DNA of 64,000 nucleotides from Saccharicrinis sp963677245 (GTDB lineage: Bacteria > Bacteroidota > Bacteroidia > Bacteroidales > Marinilabiliaceae), in assembly GCA_963677245.1 (NCBI GenBank), contig OY781921.1, forward strand, positions 930,001 through 994,000, in the 5' to 3' direction. The number at the start of each line of letters is the position of its first letter. Position 1 is the stretch's first letter. This document shows, in pieces, positions 45,274-53,405 of the stretch. The position numbers and the translations under genes were made by a program. The notes beneath the pieces are model-generated. The model was not told the origin of the DNA. It saw only the letters and a list, made by a program, of their open reading frames with translations, and searched no databases.

Positions 45274-45930
45274 TTATGCTCCTATCGCTTTTTTAATCAA
45301 TTTTCCTACCTGAGGATTTTCGTCCATAGCAATGCGAGCGACTTTAATATAGCTACTCACCCAATTCTGAATAACAATAACTTCTTTTTTAATCTTATGA
45401 TTCAACATGCGAACCACACCGGTTATTTTCACACACTCCGACGAAAGCTTATTCAACTCATCCAATTTTAATTTCAACTCCTCAATCTCTTCCTTTCGAA
45501 CTCCAAAAACTTTCAACGCATCTATATACTCTGCATTCTCAAGCATGTTATTTATAAATACAGACACCTGCGTATACCATTTTTCATAGGTACGAGCCCT
45601 TGACCCTGACAACACCAAAGCCTCATTAGCTTCAATATCATCAGCAAAAGCAATGCGTGCTAACTTTATAAACTTCATATATTTCTTATGAATCTGATCC
45701 TGTTTTCTCTTTTTGTCTGCAAACATCTTCTTCTTAAGAATACTTTTTGCACCAACCTCATTACTTAATCGCTCAAGGCCTTCCACCATTCGCTTGCCCT
45801 CGATTAATTTATCCCTATCATATCCATAAGAACCCACCACCTCTCTCACATCATCTATATCGATGCTCATAGAGGTAATATCTCTTAGCTTATATAAATA
45901 TTCAAGTTTCGTATGTTTTGTATAATGCAT
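45274..45930 (-). CDS. Helical hypothetical protein, paralogue of the 47.8-48.5 kb protein
   Basis: I do not recognise the family. 218 residues, no signal or membrane span, nearly all helix and rich in Lys/Glu. It resembles the protein at 47805-48458 along its length: GYDRDKLIEGKRMVE against GYDSQTIGEGKQLWS near the start, LSGSRARTYEKWYTQVSVF against VSGAYPSSYIKKMESIKKF in the middle, and WVSSYIKVARIAMDENPQVG against WMQEFYAVAKIGLEDQPQLL at the end. It also has an internal echo (YMKFIKLARIAFAD and SYIKVARIAMDE), so each protein may be a duplicated helical bundle. Confidence 0.65.
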   Translation of the reverse strand: MHYTKHTKLEYLYKLRDITSMSIDIDDVREVVGSYGYDRDKLIEGKRMVEGLERLSNEVGAKSILKKKMFADKKRKQDQIHKKYMKFIKLARIAFADDIEANEALVLSGSRARTYEKWYTQVSVFINNMLENAEYIDALKVFGVRKEEIEELKLKLDELNKLSSECVKITGVVRMLNHKIKKEVIVIQNWVSSYIKVARIAMDENPQVGKLIKKAIGA

Positions 45931-46498
45931 ATTAAAATCAAATTACCTTTACGGAATTATGCTAACATTTGAAATATATTTATTAAAACATAACAAATGA
46001 AATTTAAATATTTTTAATATCCAAATTTTACTAGTATTATTTTAAAATATACTTTTCTTATTTTCGATTGTAATATCATCTTTTAATTTAGAAAATGATT
46101 TATTTTTATGATATAGATACATTTTAAATTTAGAAACAATTAAATTAAAATCATTTAAGTATTATAGATTTTTAGCAATATTGAATTATAATATCGTAAG
46201 TTAATTCTCGATCTATGAAAAGTATTTTATTTATAATGACAGGTTAAATATTACTTAAGATTTTAAGAAATACAAAAGGAAAAACTTGAAACTCTAAAAA
46301 CAAAGGCGTATGGATCAGAAAGCAAGGTATATGTTGGTTTTAAATACCCTTTTATGAGAAAAATAGAAATAGCACATAAGAATATAAATGTCAGCTTTTT
46401 GCACAGGTGCTTTTGTTTTTGTTATTAGTAGAAAGAAGGGATATTTAAAAAACGAAAGAACAATAACTAATACTTATATATGCTTGAAAAGCACGAGC
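45931..46498. other. Long AT-rich gap with a possible gene remnant
   Basis: This gap of more than 560 nt should hold the promoter of the 45274 gene. The first 300 nt are extremely AT-rich with no feature I can support. At 46267-46428 the plus strand is open for 53 codons between stops but lacks a start codon at its head (see separate entry). The terminator of the DUF2027-Smr gene closes the gap. Confidence 0.4.
46267..46428 (+). pseudogene. Possible protein-coding remnant, 53 codons
   Basis: The plus strand reads 53 sense codons between two stops with a protein-like composition: EIQKEKLETLKTKAYGSESK followed by VYVGFKYPFMRKIEIAHKN. The K-V-Y-V-G-x-K-Y string loosely recalls ferrochelatase (KVYVGMRY), but the rest does not extend the match. 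No start codon, no RBS. It may be chance in AT-rich DNA. Confidence 0.2.
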
Positions 46499-46536
46499 AA
46501 AAAAAATCCCCCAATCGAATTAACGAAAGGGGGATT
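46499..46536 (-). terminator. Intrinsic terminator after the DUF2027-Smr gene
   Basis: On the minus strand AATCCCCC (46536-46529) pairs with GGGGGATT (46512-46505), followed by TTTTTT. An inner CGTTAATTCG can extend the loop structure. It lies 37 nt beyond the gene's stop. Confidence 0.88.
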
Positions 46537-46573
46537 GTAGAATAAATTTATTGAGACTTTATGCTCGTATCTT

Positions 46574-47575
46574 TTATATAATAACCATTGTGGCTCCGTA
46601 ACCGTATTCTTTAAAGGAGGCATCCTGCCAGGTGTGCCAGCTATATTTTCTTTTTAAAGCCTTTAGTATTTCCGACTTTAAAACACCATCTCCTTTACCA
46701 TGAATAAAAACAATTTTACGATTGGTGTTTTCTTTATTTTCAGCCATTACCTTATGAAATTTCTCCATTTGATAATCCAGCATATCTTTATTCGACATAC
46801 CTCTTGTATCATCAAGCAATTCATTAATATGTAAATCCACTTCCAATAACACTTTATTATCCTTTCTGGTTACTGGCGCTATTTTCTTCTTCTTATCCTT
46901 GTCGCGAACTACCTGCTTAATTTCTTTATCGGTTAATTGCTCTATTTTTTGTTCGAGCGTGCTTTTTACAATATAATACACAATGGCCTCCTCGTTAAAA
47001 TATGCATTGGTATGGTAACTGGAATCTTTTAAAAGCTTACTTCCTGAAAATTTAATTTTAAAGTCGACCGGCTTTTGAGGGGTAAAATCTTTCTTCTTCC
47101 TAAATAAGAGCAATTGTATTTGATAGGTCACTCCATCGAGTAAATTAACCGGAACATTATCTAAATTCACCTTTGTATTGGGCTCTATTTGTCCGGAAAA
47201 AGCCAACTGACAACGCTCGTCCTGTTTAGTACTGATTGTATAAAAAGCGTAGAAGTTAGAATCATTAACCAGATAAATATTTACATTTCCCGACAAATCA
47301 GCATCGCGCACACAAGCAATAACAATGCGAGGTTCCCCTTCTTCATCACTCTCTTCTACATCCATTTCAGCAGACTCAAAACCAGGTTCATCAGGAGTCT
47401 TTTCAGCTACGTCGCCTGATTTTTTTTCAACAATCACTACTTCGGTGGCCATAACAGGCACCTCAAAACCATCTTCATCCAACACATAAATCACATTGTT
47501 TTTTTCGGTTCTACTTACGGTGCCTCCACCAACATCGTTTAAAAAACGAACTTTATCTCCAACTGAAATTTTCAT
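46574..47575 (-). CDS. DUF2027 domain protein with C-terminal Smr domain
   Basis: From the ATG at 47573-47575 (MKISVGDKVRFLNDVGGGTV) there are 333 residues; this is the conserved DUF2027 start, so the nine extra upstream residues are dropped. Order: DUF2027/Tudor-like N-terminus (1-50), an acidic linker, a beta-sandwich middle (about 85-200), a Lys-rich segment, then an Smr domain (about 250-333) with LEVDLHINELLDDTRGM (usually LDLHG) and KIVFIHGKGDGVLKSEI. Smr domains bind or nick DNA or RNA, as in MutS2. It lies between two paralogous helical proteins and has its own terminator. Confidence 0.88.
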   Translation of the reverse strand: MKISVGDKVRFLNDVGGGTVSRTEKNNVIYVLDEDGFEVPVMATEVVIVEKKSGDVAEKTPDEPGFESAEMDVEESDEEGEPRIVIACVRDADLSGNVNIYLVNDSNFYAFYTISTKQDERCQLAFSGQIEPNTKVNLDNVPVNLLDGVTYQIQLLLFRKKKDFTPQKPVDFKIKFSGSKLLKDSSYHTNAYFNEEAIVYYIVKSTLEQKIEQLTDKEIKQVVRDKDKKKKIAPVTRKDNKVLLEVDLHINELLDDTRGMSNKDMLDYQMEKFHKVMAENKENTNRKIVFIHGKGDGVLKSEILKALKRKYSWHTWQDASFKEYGYGATMVII

Positions 47576-47752
47576 TTGCTCAATATTTTGTCTTTTTAGC
47601 ATCTACACTATTCCACGCTCAATTAACTCATATTTAGAGCACACATAGATTTAAGCTATACTAAAAGATTAATAACAGGTAGTATCCTTCAACAGAATTC
47701 TATAACTCTATTTATAGGAAGCGATGTCAAATATACATTTTTTAGAACATAA

Positions 47753-47793
47753 AAATAGCTGCACGCTACTATTTATAGCATATGCAGCTATTT
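47753..47793 (-). terminator. Terminator after the 47.8 kb helical-protein gene
   Basis: AAATAGCTGCA (47753-47763) and TGCAGCTATTT (47783-47793) form an 11-bp perfect stem with an inner GCTA/TAGC, followed on the minus strand by TTATG. It starts 12 nt after the stop of the upstream gene. Confidence 0.75.
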
Positions 47794-47804
47794 ACATACT
47801 TTAC

Positions 47805-48458
47805 TTATTTCACTACTTTTCCGAGTGCTTCAAGTAGTTGCGGTTGATCTTCTAGTCCAATTTTAGCTACGGCATAAAACTCTTGCATCCACTCATCCAA
47901 CTTTGCAAAAGCCATATCTTTTTTCATGGTAGCATCCTGACTTTCGCCTTTTTCTTTCAGGTATTCACCTCGATTAGTTTCTACTGTAGTTATCAAAACC
48001 TTTGCTTGTTGCACTTCAGCATCGGTAACTTTTAATTTACTCATTGCATTTAACAAAGGCACATCGGCAAACAAGGTGTTGTAAAACTTCTTAATGCTTT
48101 CCATTTTCTTAATATAAGATGAAGGATACGCTCCACTTACAGCTAAACGTTGCAGAATATCCGGACTTTTTCTGAAAACCACTTTGGCTTTTTTTCGATG
48201 AACTTTAAACAAATCCTCGAGTTCCTCAAAAGATTGACTGAAGTTTACATAGGCACTTACCGTTTCATCCTCCTCTTTATCGTTATTCTCGTACACCTCG
48301 CGAGTAAAGCTCCAAAGTTGCTTTCCTTCTCCGATGGTTTGACTATCATAACCTAATTCTGCTAATACATTAGCAATTACGTCCTGGCGCTCTGCATTTT
48401 CAAGACCAATACGATAAACCTCAAGGGTTTGGGCATCACTTAAATTGTAATTTTTCAT
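47805..48458 (-). CDS. Helical hypothetical protein, paralogue of the 45.3-45.9 kb protein
   Basis: From the ATG at 48456-48458 (MKNYNLSDAQTLEVYRIGL) there are 217 residues; the 23 extra residues of the longer frame are hydrophobic and have no match in the paralogue, so they are rejected. Unknown family, helical, acidic, soluble. Shared blocks with the other copy are LGYDSQTIGEGKQLW, LAVSGAYPSSYIKKMESI and AKIGLEDQPQLLEALGKV. The last motif, (V/A)(A/K)(I/R)xxxDxPQ(L/V), is the best conserved. The two copies are split by the DUF2027-Smr gene and all three are on the minus strand with separate terminators. Confidence 0.65.
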   Translation of the reverse strand: MKNYNLSDAQTLEVYRIGLENAERQDVIANVLAELGYDSQTIGEGKQLWSFTREVYENNDKEEDETVSAYVNFSQSFEELEDLFKVHRKKAKVVFRKSPDILQRLAVSGAYPSSYIKKMESIKKFYNTLFADVPLLNAMSKLKVTDAEVQQAKVLITTVETNRGEYLKEKGESQDATMKKDMAFAKLDEWMQEFYAVAKIGLEDQPQLLEALGKVVK

Positions 48459-48578
48459 GATTTGATTAATTTTTATGATTAAGAAAACGATTATTAAGTT
48501 AATGGAATTTGCGAATATATTCCGCATCTAAACCACATATTTTTAATGATATGTGATAATTCTTTATTAAAAGATGGT

Positions 48579-48586
48579 TACTTTTG
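48579..48586 (+). promoter_or_regulatory. Candidate -7 element for queA
   Basis: TACTTTTG is a full match to TAnnTTTG and lies 45 nt upstream of the queA ATG. There is no clear -33 TTTG at the expected spacing. Confidence 0.35.
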
Positions 48587-48630
48587 GCGCCACAAATACA
48601 CAAACGTGTAGATTCGCTAAGTAACAAGAA

Positions 48631-49839
48631 ATGAATACGCCAGAGATTAAAATTAAGGATTACACCTACGAATTACCGGAAGACAGAATTGCTAAATACC
48701 CATTAACCAATCGTTCCGATTCAAAATTATTGGTTTATAATAATGGTATTACCGAAGATCAATTTCACAATATATCATCTTATTTACCTAAGAACAGTTT
48801 GTTGGTATTTAACAACACTAAAGTAATTCAGGCTCGTTTGCTGTTTCAAAAAGAAACCGGTGCCAAAATCGAAATCTTTTGCCTTGAACCCATTGAACCT
48901 GCCGATATAGCTGTTGCTTTTCAGGTAAAAAAGAAAACTACCTGGAAATGCATTGTTGGTAATTCGAAAAAATGGAAATCAGGAAGTTTATTTCAAGACC
49001 TTAACATCAACAATGAAATTGTAAAGGTTAGCGTAAGCCGAAAACAAACGCTAGAAGACGCACAGTATATCGACTTTGAATGGGACAACGATTCTGTTGC
49101 TTTTGGTGATATTTTGGATGCGATGGGAAATACACCTATCCCACCTTATTTAAATCGTCAGTCGGAAGAATTAGACACCACACGTTATCAAACAGTCTAT
49201 TCTCAGCACAAAGGATCGGTGGCCGCTCCCACTGCCGGACTTCATTTTACGGATAATATTTTAAAAGGAATTCAGGAGAATAATATTGAGTTAGGCAAAG
49301 TTACCTTACATGTTGGCGCAGGCACATTTAAACCCGTAAAAACAGAAAGTATTGGTGATCATGAAATGCATATCGAGCATTTTTTTGTGGATTTAAATAC
49401 TCTTGATTTGCTCTTAAAGCACGAAGGCAATATTACCAGTACCGGTACTACTACAGTTCGAACACTGGAAAGCCTTTACTGGCTAGGGGTAAAACTTTTA
49501 GAAGGAAGCGATGAGTTATTTATTAACCAATGGGATGCATATCAATTACCTCAACATTATACTTTTAAAGAAGCCTTTCTAAAACTAAAAGAATTTCTAA
49601 AATCTCAAGATAAAAATACCCTGGAGAGTTATACCGGAATATTAATTGCACCTGGTTATGAGTTTAAAGTAGTTAACCAATTAATTACGAACTTCCACCA
49701 ACCCAATAGTACTTTATTATTATTGATATCTGCATTTACAGGTGGCGATAAATGGAAAGAGATTTACAATTATGCCTTGGCCAATGATTTTAGATTTTTA
49801 AGTTACGGAGACAGCTCATTGCTTTTTAGATCGAAATAA
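48631..49839 (+). CDS. queA: S-adenosylmethionine:tRNA ribosyltransferase-isomerase (QueA)
   Basis: 402 residues. Family motifs are clear: YELPEDRIAKYPLTNRSDSK at the N-terminus, LVFNNTKVIQARL, AAPTAGLHFT, VTLHVGAGTFKPVK and the C-terminal NFHQPNSTLLLLISAF. QueA moves the ribosyl part of SAM onto preQ1-tRNA to make epoxyqueuosine. The protein is about 50 residues longer than enterobacterial QueA because of an insertion before the GTTTVRTLESLYW segment, common in this phylum as far as I recall. It converges on the BFD-like gene. Confidence 0.94.
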   Translation: MNTPEIKIKDYTYELPEDRIAKYPLTNRSDSKLLVYNNGITEDQFHNISSYLPKNSLLVFNNTKVIQARLLFQKETGAKIEIFCLEPIEPADIAVAFQVKKKTTWKCIVGNSKKWKSGSLFQDLNINNEIVKVSVSRKQTLEDAQYIDFEWDNDSVAFGDILDAMGNTPIPPYLNRQSEELDTTRYQTVYSQHKGSVAAPTAGLHFTDNILKGIQENNIELGKVTLHVGAGTFKPVKTESIGDHEMHIEHFFVDLNTLDLLLKHEGNITSTGTTTVRTLESLYWLGVKLLEGSDELFINQWDAYQLPQHYTFKEAFLKLKEFLKSQDKNTLESYTGILIAPGYEFKVVNQLITNFHQPNSTLLLLISAFTGGDKWKEIYNYALANDFRFLSYGDSSLLFRSK

Positions 49840-49871
49840 TACCAAAGAAAAAGGGAGAAAGGAGAAAGAAA

Positions 49872-49902
49872 AATAGCCAAAAGCATAGAGCTAATGGCTA
49901 TT
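49872..49902. terminator. Terminator between queA and the BFD-like gene
   Basis: AATAGCCA (49872-49879) pairs with TGGCTATT (49895-49902) around a 15-nt loop. On the minus strand TTTTC follows, so it best serves the BFD-like gene, but it lies between convergent genes and could act both ways. Confidence 0.5.
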
Positions 49903-49929
49903 CATATTCTTATATAATTTCTTGATGAA

Positions 49930-50133
49930 TTATTCCGCTTTTGCTTTCTGAAGTTCTTCCTGCAAAATTTCCTCTAAATCATCATAACACGAACCACAAA
50001 TTGTGGCTGCATTCGTTTCGTCCTGAATATCCTCTACTGTTTTCAGGTTTTTCTCATGAATCGCTTTCACTAAGTCTTGTTTTCTTAACATCATGTGTTT
50101 GCATACAAAATCCCGGTCTCCAAATTTGCTCAT
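49930..50133 (-). CDS. Small BFD-like [2Fe-2S]-binding protein
   Basis: 67 residues from the ATG at 50131-50133 (MSKFGDRDFVCKHMMLRKQD). The BFD-like fold pattern is present: VCxH, then a helix-turn LVKAIHEKNLKTVEDIQDET, then ICGSCYDDLEEIL. In standard members the ligands are CxC...CxxC; here the first pair reads C-K-H, so only three Cys remain with a His as possible fourth ligand. Bacterioferritin-associated ferredoxins deliver electrons or sense iron. No bacterioferritin gene is nearby. The A-rich 50134-50413 region upstream also holds the moxR promoter. Confidence 0.8.
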   Translation of the reverse strand: MSKFGDRDFVCKHMMLRKQDLVKAIHEKNLKTVEDIQDETNAATICGSCYDDLEEILQEELQKAKAE

Positions 50134-50413
50134 AATCACAATATTTTATCTGGTAATTAATAATTTTCCTATTTAAGTTTCGTTTAATTCCATTCTGGAA
50201 TTTTAAAACATAACCATTAAACACTTCATTTGGTTCAATGCGTTAATACCTTCCGAATAAAAAGTTAAAGAAGAGTTAAAATATAGATTTTACAGTCGTT
50301 TGAGAATTATTATTAACATTTTTTAACAACCCCAAAACATAGCCGTCGTTTATAAAACCTATTTTTGGATTCGACTAAAAAAATTAAAATTCATTAACAA
50401 TAATATTAAAATC

Positions 50414-51409
50414 ATGGAGCAATCTGTTGATATACGCGAGTTAAACGAACGAATTAAAAATGAGAGTTCATTTGTGGATTTATTAACCATTGAAATGAAC
50501 AAGGTAATTGTAGGTCAGAAGCACCTTGTTGAAGGTCTTTTAATTGGCTTATTGAGTGATGGACATATTCTTTTAGAGGGAGTTCCCGGACTGGCAAAAA
50601 CATTAGCAATTAATACACTTGCTAACGTGGTAGATGCTAAATTTAGCCGTATTCAGTTTACGCCTGATTTATTACCTGCCGACCTTTTGGGTACCATGAT
50701 TTACAGTCAAAAGAACGAGGAATTCATCATTAAAAAGGGTCCTATTTTTACCAACTTTGTATTGGCAGATGAGATTAACCGTGCCCCTGCAAAAGTTCAG
50801 AGTGCTTTATTAGAAGCCATGCAGGAGCGTCAGGTAACTATTGGAGAAACAACGCATAAATTAGAGGAACCATTTTTAGTAATGGCAACTCAAAACCCAA
50901 TAGAGCAAGAAGGTACTTATCCTCTACCTGAAGCACAGGTTGACCGTTTTATGCTAAAGCTGGTTATTGATTATCCTAAAAAAGAAGAAGAGCAAATGAT
51001 TATTCGTCATAACCTGGCGCAATCATTTCCTAAAGCATCTACCATCTTAAAACCGGATGATATTATCCGTGCTCGTAAAGTCGTGAAAGATGTGTACATG
51101 GATGAAAAAATTGAAAAATACATTGTTGACATTGTATTTGCTACCAGATACCCTGCACAATATAAGTTGGATAAATACGAAGAAATGATTTCTTACGGAT
51201 GTTCTCCTCGTGCTTCTATCAGCTTATCAATGGCAGCCAAGGCATACGCCTTTATTAAACGAAGAGGATATGTAATTCCGGAAGATGTACGTGCTGTTTG
51301 TCACGATGTATTGCGCCACAGAATTGGTCTTTCGTACGAAGCTGATGCCAATAATATTACTTCAGTCGATGTTATTAACGACATTTTAAATACAGTTGAG
51401 GTACCATAG
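50414..51409 (+). CDS. MoxR-type AAA+ ATPase, first gene of the bat operon
   Basis: 331 residues. Walker A lies in LEGVPGLAKTLAINTLA, Walker B in NFVLADEINRAPAKVQSALLEAMQE, sensor 1 in LVMATQNPIEQEGTYPLPEAQ. This is the MoxR family, chaperone-like ATPases that work with von Willebrand A proteins. It heads the operon moxR-DUF58-DUF4381-like-batA-batB-batC-batD-batE, the Bacteroides aerotolerance set, whose loss lowers stress and oxygen tolerance in other species. A 70-nt gap separates it from the DUF58 gene; the later genes are closely packed. Confidence 0.94.
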   Translation: MEQSVDIRELNERIKNESSFVDLLTIEMNKVIVGQKHLVEGLLIGLLSDGHILLEGVPGLAKTLAINTLANVVDAKFSRIQFTPDLLPADLLGTMIYSQKNEEFIIKKGPIFTNFVLADEINRAPAKVQSALLEAMQERQVTIGETTHKLEEPFLVMATQNPIEQEGTYPLPEAQVDRFMLKLVIDYPKKEEEQMIIRHNLAQSFPKASTILKPDDIIRARKVVKDVYMDEKIEKYIVDIVFATRYPAQYKLDKYEEMISYGCSPRASISLSMAAKAYAFIKRRGYVIPEDVRAVCHDVLRHRIGLSYEADANNITSVDVINDILNTVEVP

Positions 51410-51485
51410 TCTGCGTTTAACGCAAGCAATTAAAGTATACATTTTATAAGTGCATTGATTTGCATGTCATAAAACAAAACACACT

Positions 51486-52352
51486 ATGGAAACTACAGAG
51501 CTTTTAAAACGGGTTAGGCAGATTGAGATAAAATCAAGAGGGCTCTCGAACAACATATTTGCAGGTGAATACCATTCGGCCTTTAAAGGTCGAGGTATGA
51601 CCTTTAGCGAAGTGCGTGAGTACCAATATGGAGATGATATCAGGAACATTGACTGGAATGTTACCGCACGTTTTAATCACCCTTATGTAAAGGTGTTTGA
51701 AGAGGAACGTGAGTTAACAGTGATGTTATTGATTGATGTTTCCGGTTCGCGTGAATTTGGTACATCCTTTAAATACAAGAAAAACGTAATCACTGAAATA
51801 GCTGCTGTATTGGCTTTTTCTGCCATTCAGAATAACGATAAGATTGGCGTTATCTTTTTTTCGGATAAGATTGAAAAGTTTATTTCTCCGCAAAAAGGAA
51901 GAAAGCATATTCTGCATATTATTCGCCAGTTGATTTCGTTTACGCCGGAAAACAGAACAACCAATATTGGCGAAGCTTTACGTTATCTGACCAATGCGAT
52001 TAAAAAAAGATGTACAGCTTTCGTCATCTCCGACTTCATGGACGAAGAATTTGAAAACCCGTTGAAAATTGCCAATCAAAAGCACGATGTGGTTGCATTA
52101 AAGGTTTTCGATGAAAGAGAAACTGAAATGCCTTCTATTGGATTAGTCAAGATGAAAGATGCTGAAACAGGAAACTACTCCTGGATTGACACTTCAAATT
52201 CCAAAGTTCGTGATGCATTTAAAAAATATTGGTTGGATACAGATGAAAATACAAAAGCTGTTTTCAGAAAATGCGGAATTGATCATACCTCAATACGAAC
52301 GGATGAAGATTACGTAAAATCGCTGATGTATTTATTTCAAAAACGAATGTAA
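51486..52352 (+). CDS. DUF58 domain protein
   Basis: 288 residues. The DUF58 signature is present: SRGLSNNIFAGEYHSAFKGR, then FSEVREYQYGDDIRNIDWN, and a VWA-like part with the metal-site motif LLIDVSGSREFGT (DxSxS). DUF58 proteins always travel with MoxR ATPases and are thought to bind partner proteins in the envelope. No membrane span, so it is likely cytoplasmic. Its TAA shares an A with the ATG of the next gene (TAATG), so translation is coupled. Confidence 0.93.
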   Translation: METTELLKRVRQIEIKSRGLSNNIFAGEYHSAFKGRGMTFSEVREYQYGDDIRNIDWNVTARFNHPYVKVFEEERELTVMLLIDVSGSREFGTSFKYKKNVITEIAAVLAFSAIQNNDKIGVIFFSDKIEKFISPQKGRKHILHIIRQLISFTPENRTTNIGEALRYLTNAIKKRCTAFVISDFMDEEFENPLKIANQKHDVVALKVFDERETEMPSIGLVKMKDAETGNYSWIDTSNSKVRDAFKKYWLDTDENTKAVFRKCGIDHTSIRTDEDYVKSLMYLFQKRM

Positions 52353-53392
52353 TGAGAGGATTAACATATTTACAACATACAAAAAAGTTCATTCTTAGCT
52401 TAGTGGTGTTGCTCTCACTGGGAAGCACAGGTTTATTTGCTCAGCAGGTAAATATATCGGCTACCATGGATTCTACCATGATTTTAATTGGCGGCCAGAT
52501 TGATCTTAAACTTGAAGTCAGTCAGCCAGCAGGTTTGAATATTCAATTCCCGGAATTAACCGACACCATTACAAAAAACATTGAAATAGTTGAAAAGGGA
52601 GGAATTGACAGTGTTAAGTTGGAGAATGATCGCCTGGTATTAACGCAGCTTTTCAGAATTACTTCATTTGATAGTGGCTTACATTATATTCCACCAATTG
52701 AGTTTGAAGTTATTCAGGAAGATGTAAAAAACATTGCACAATCCAATGCTTTAAGCCTGATGGTAGTCAATCCGTTTAAGGAAGTTGATCCTGAAAAAGG
52801 ATTAACAGATATCAAAGGAGTGCAAGATGCGCCGTTTAAATTGGCTGAAATTTTAGACTTTATTTATTTGTACGGCGGTATTGTTTTAGTTATTGGGTTA
52901 TTGATTTGGTTATACCTTTATTATAGAAAGAACAAAACTGAAGGTGGTATTTCGTTTGTAAAAGCCAAGCCTAAAGAGCCGGCACATGTAATCGCCTTAA
53001 GAGAGCTTGATAAAATTAAAGCCGCTAAATTATGGGAACAAAATAAGGTAAAACTGTTTTACACTGAAGTATCCAATACCATCAGAACCTATATCGAAGA
53101 AAGATATGCCGTTCCCGCATTGGAGCAAACATCAGTTGAAATTCTGGACGCTTTGCAATCAAGTGAGGTTGATAAAAAATCAAAAGATCAATTAACTCAG
53201 GTACTTGAATTATCTGACCTGGTTAAGTTTGCCAAATTCGAACCTCTTCCCGATGAAAATGGCTTAACCTTAATGAATGCTTACTTCTTTGTGAATCAAA
53301 CGAAAGTAGAAGAAATAAAAACGCTGGATGAAGTAAAAGAAGATATGCTTTCAGAAGATAAGTCTACGGAAGAAGTAAACAAGGATCAATAA
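52352..53392 (+). CDS. BatD-like/DUF4381-type membrane protein of the bat operon
   Basis: 346 residues. Signal peptide (LSLVVLLSLGSTGLFAQ), a beta-sandwich periplasmic part (residues 30-150: ISATMDSTMILIGGQIDLKLEV), one membrane span (YLYGGIVLVIGLLIWLYLYY, about 170-190), and a helical cytoplasmic tail (VIALRELDKIKAAKLWEQNK). The tail resembles the end of BatD (both have YI..(R/K)Y..P...(L)...S..E) and DUF4381. It is not one of the five classical Bat genes, but this slot after DUF58 is often filled by such a protein. A role in handing substrates to BatA/BatB is inferred. Confidence 0.8.
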   Translation: MRGLTYLQHTKKFILSLVVLLSLGSTGLFAQQVNISATMDSTMILIGGQIDLKLEVSQPAGLNIQFPELTDTITKNIEIVEKGGIDSVKLENDRLVLTQLFRITSFDSGLHYIPPIEFEVIQEDVKNIAQSNALSLMVVNPFKEVDPEKGLTDIKGVQDAPFKLAEILDFIYLYGGIVLVIGLLIWLYLYYRKNKTEGGISFVKAKPKEPAHVIALRELDKIKAAKLWEQNKVKLFYTEVSNTIRTYIEERYAVPALEQTSVEILDALQSSEVDKKSKDQLTQVLELSDLVKFAKFEPLPDENGLTLMNAYFFVNQTKVEEIKTLDEVKEDMLSEDKSTEEVNKDQ

Positions 53393-53405
53393 ACATTCAA
53401 AAACG

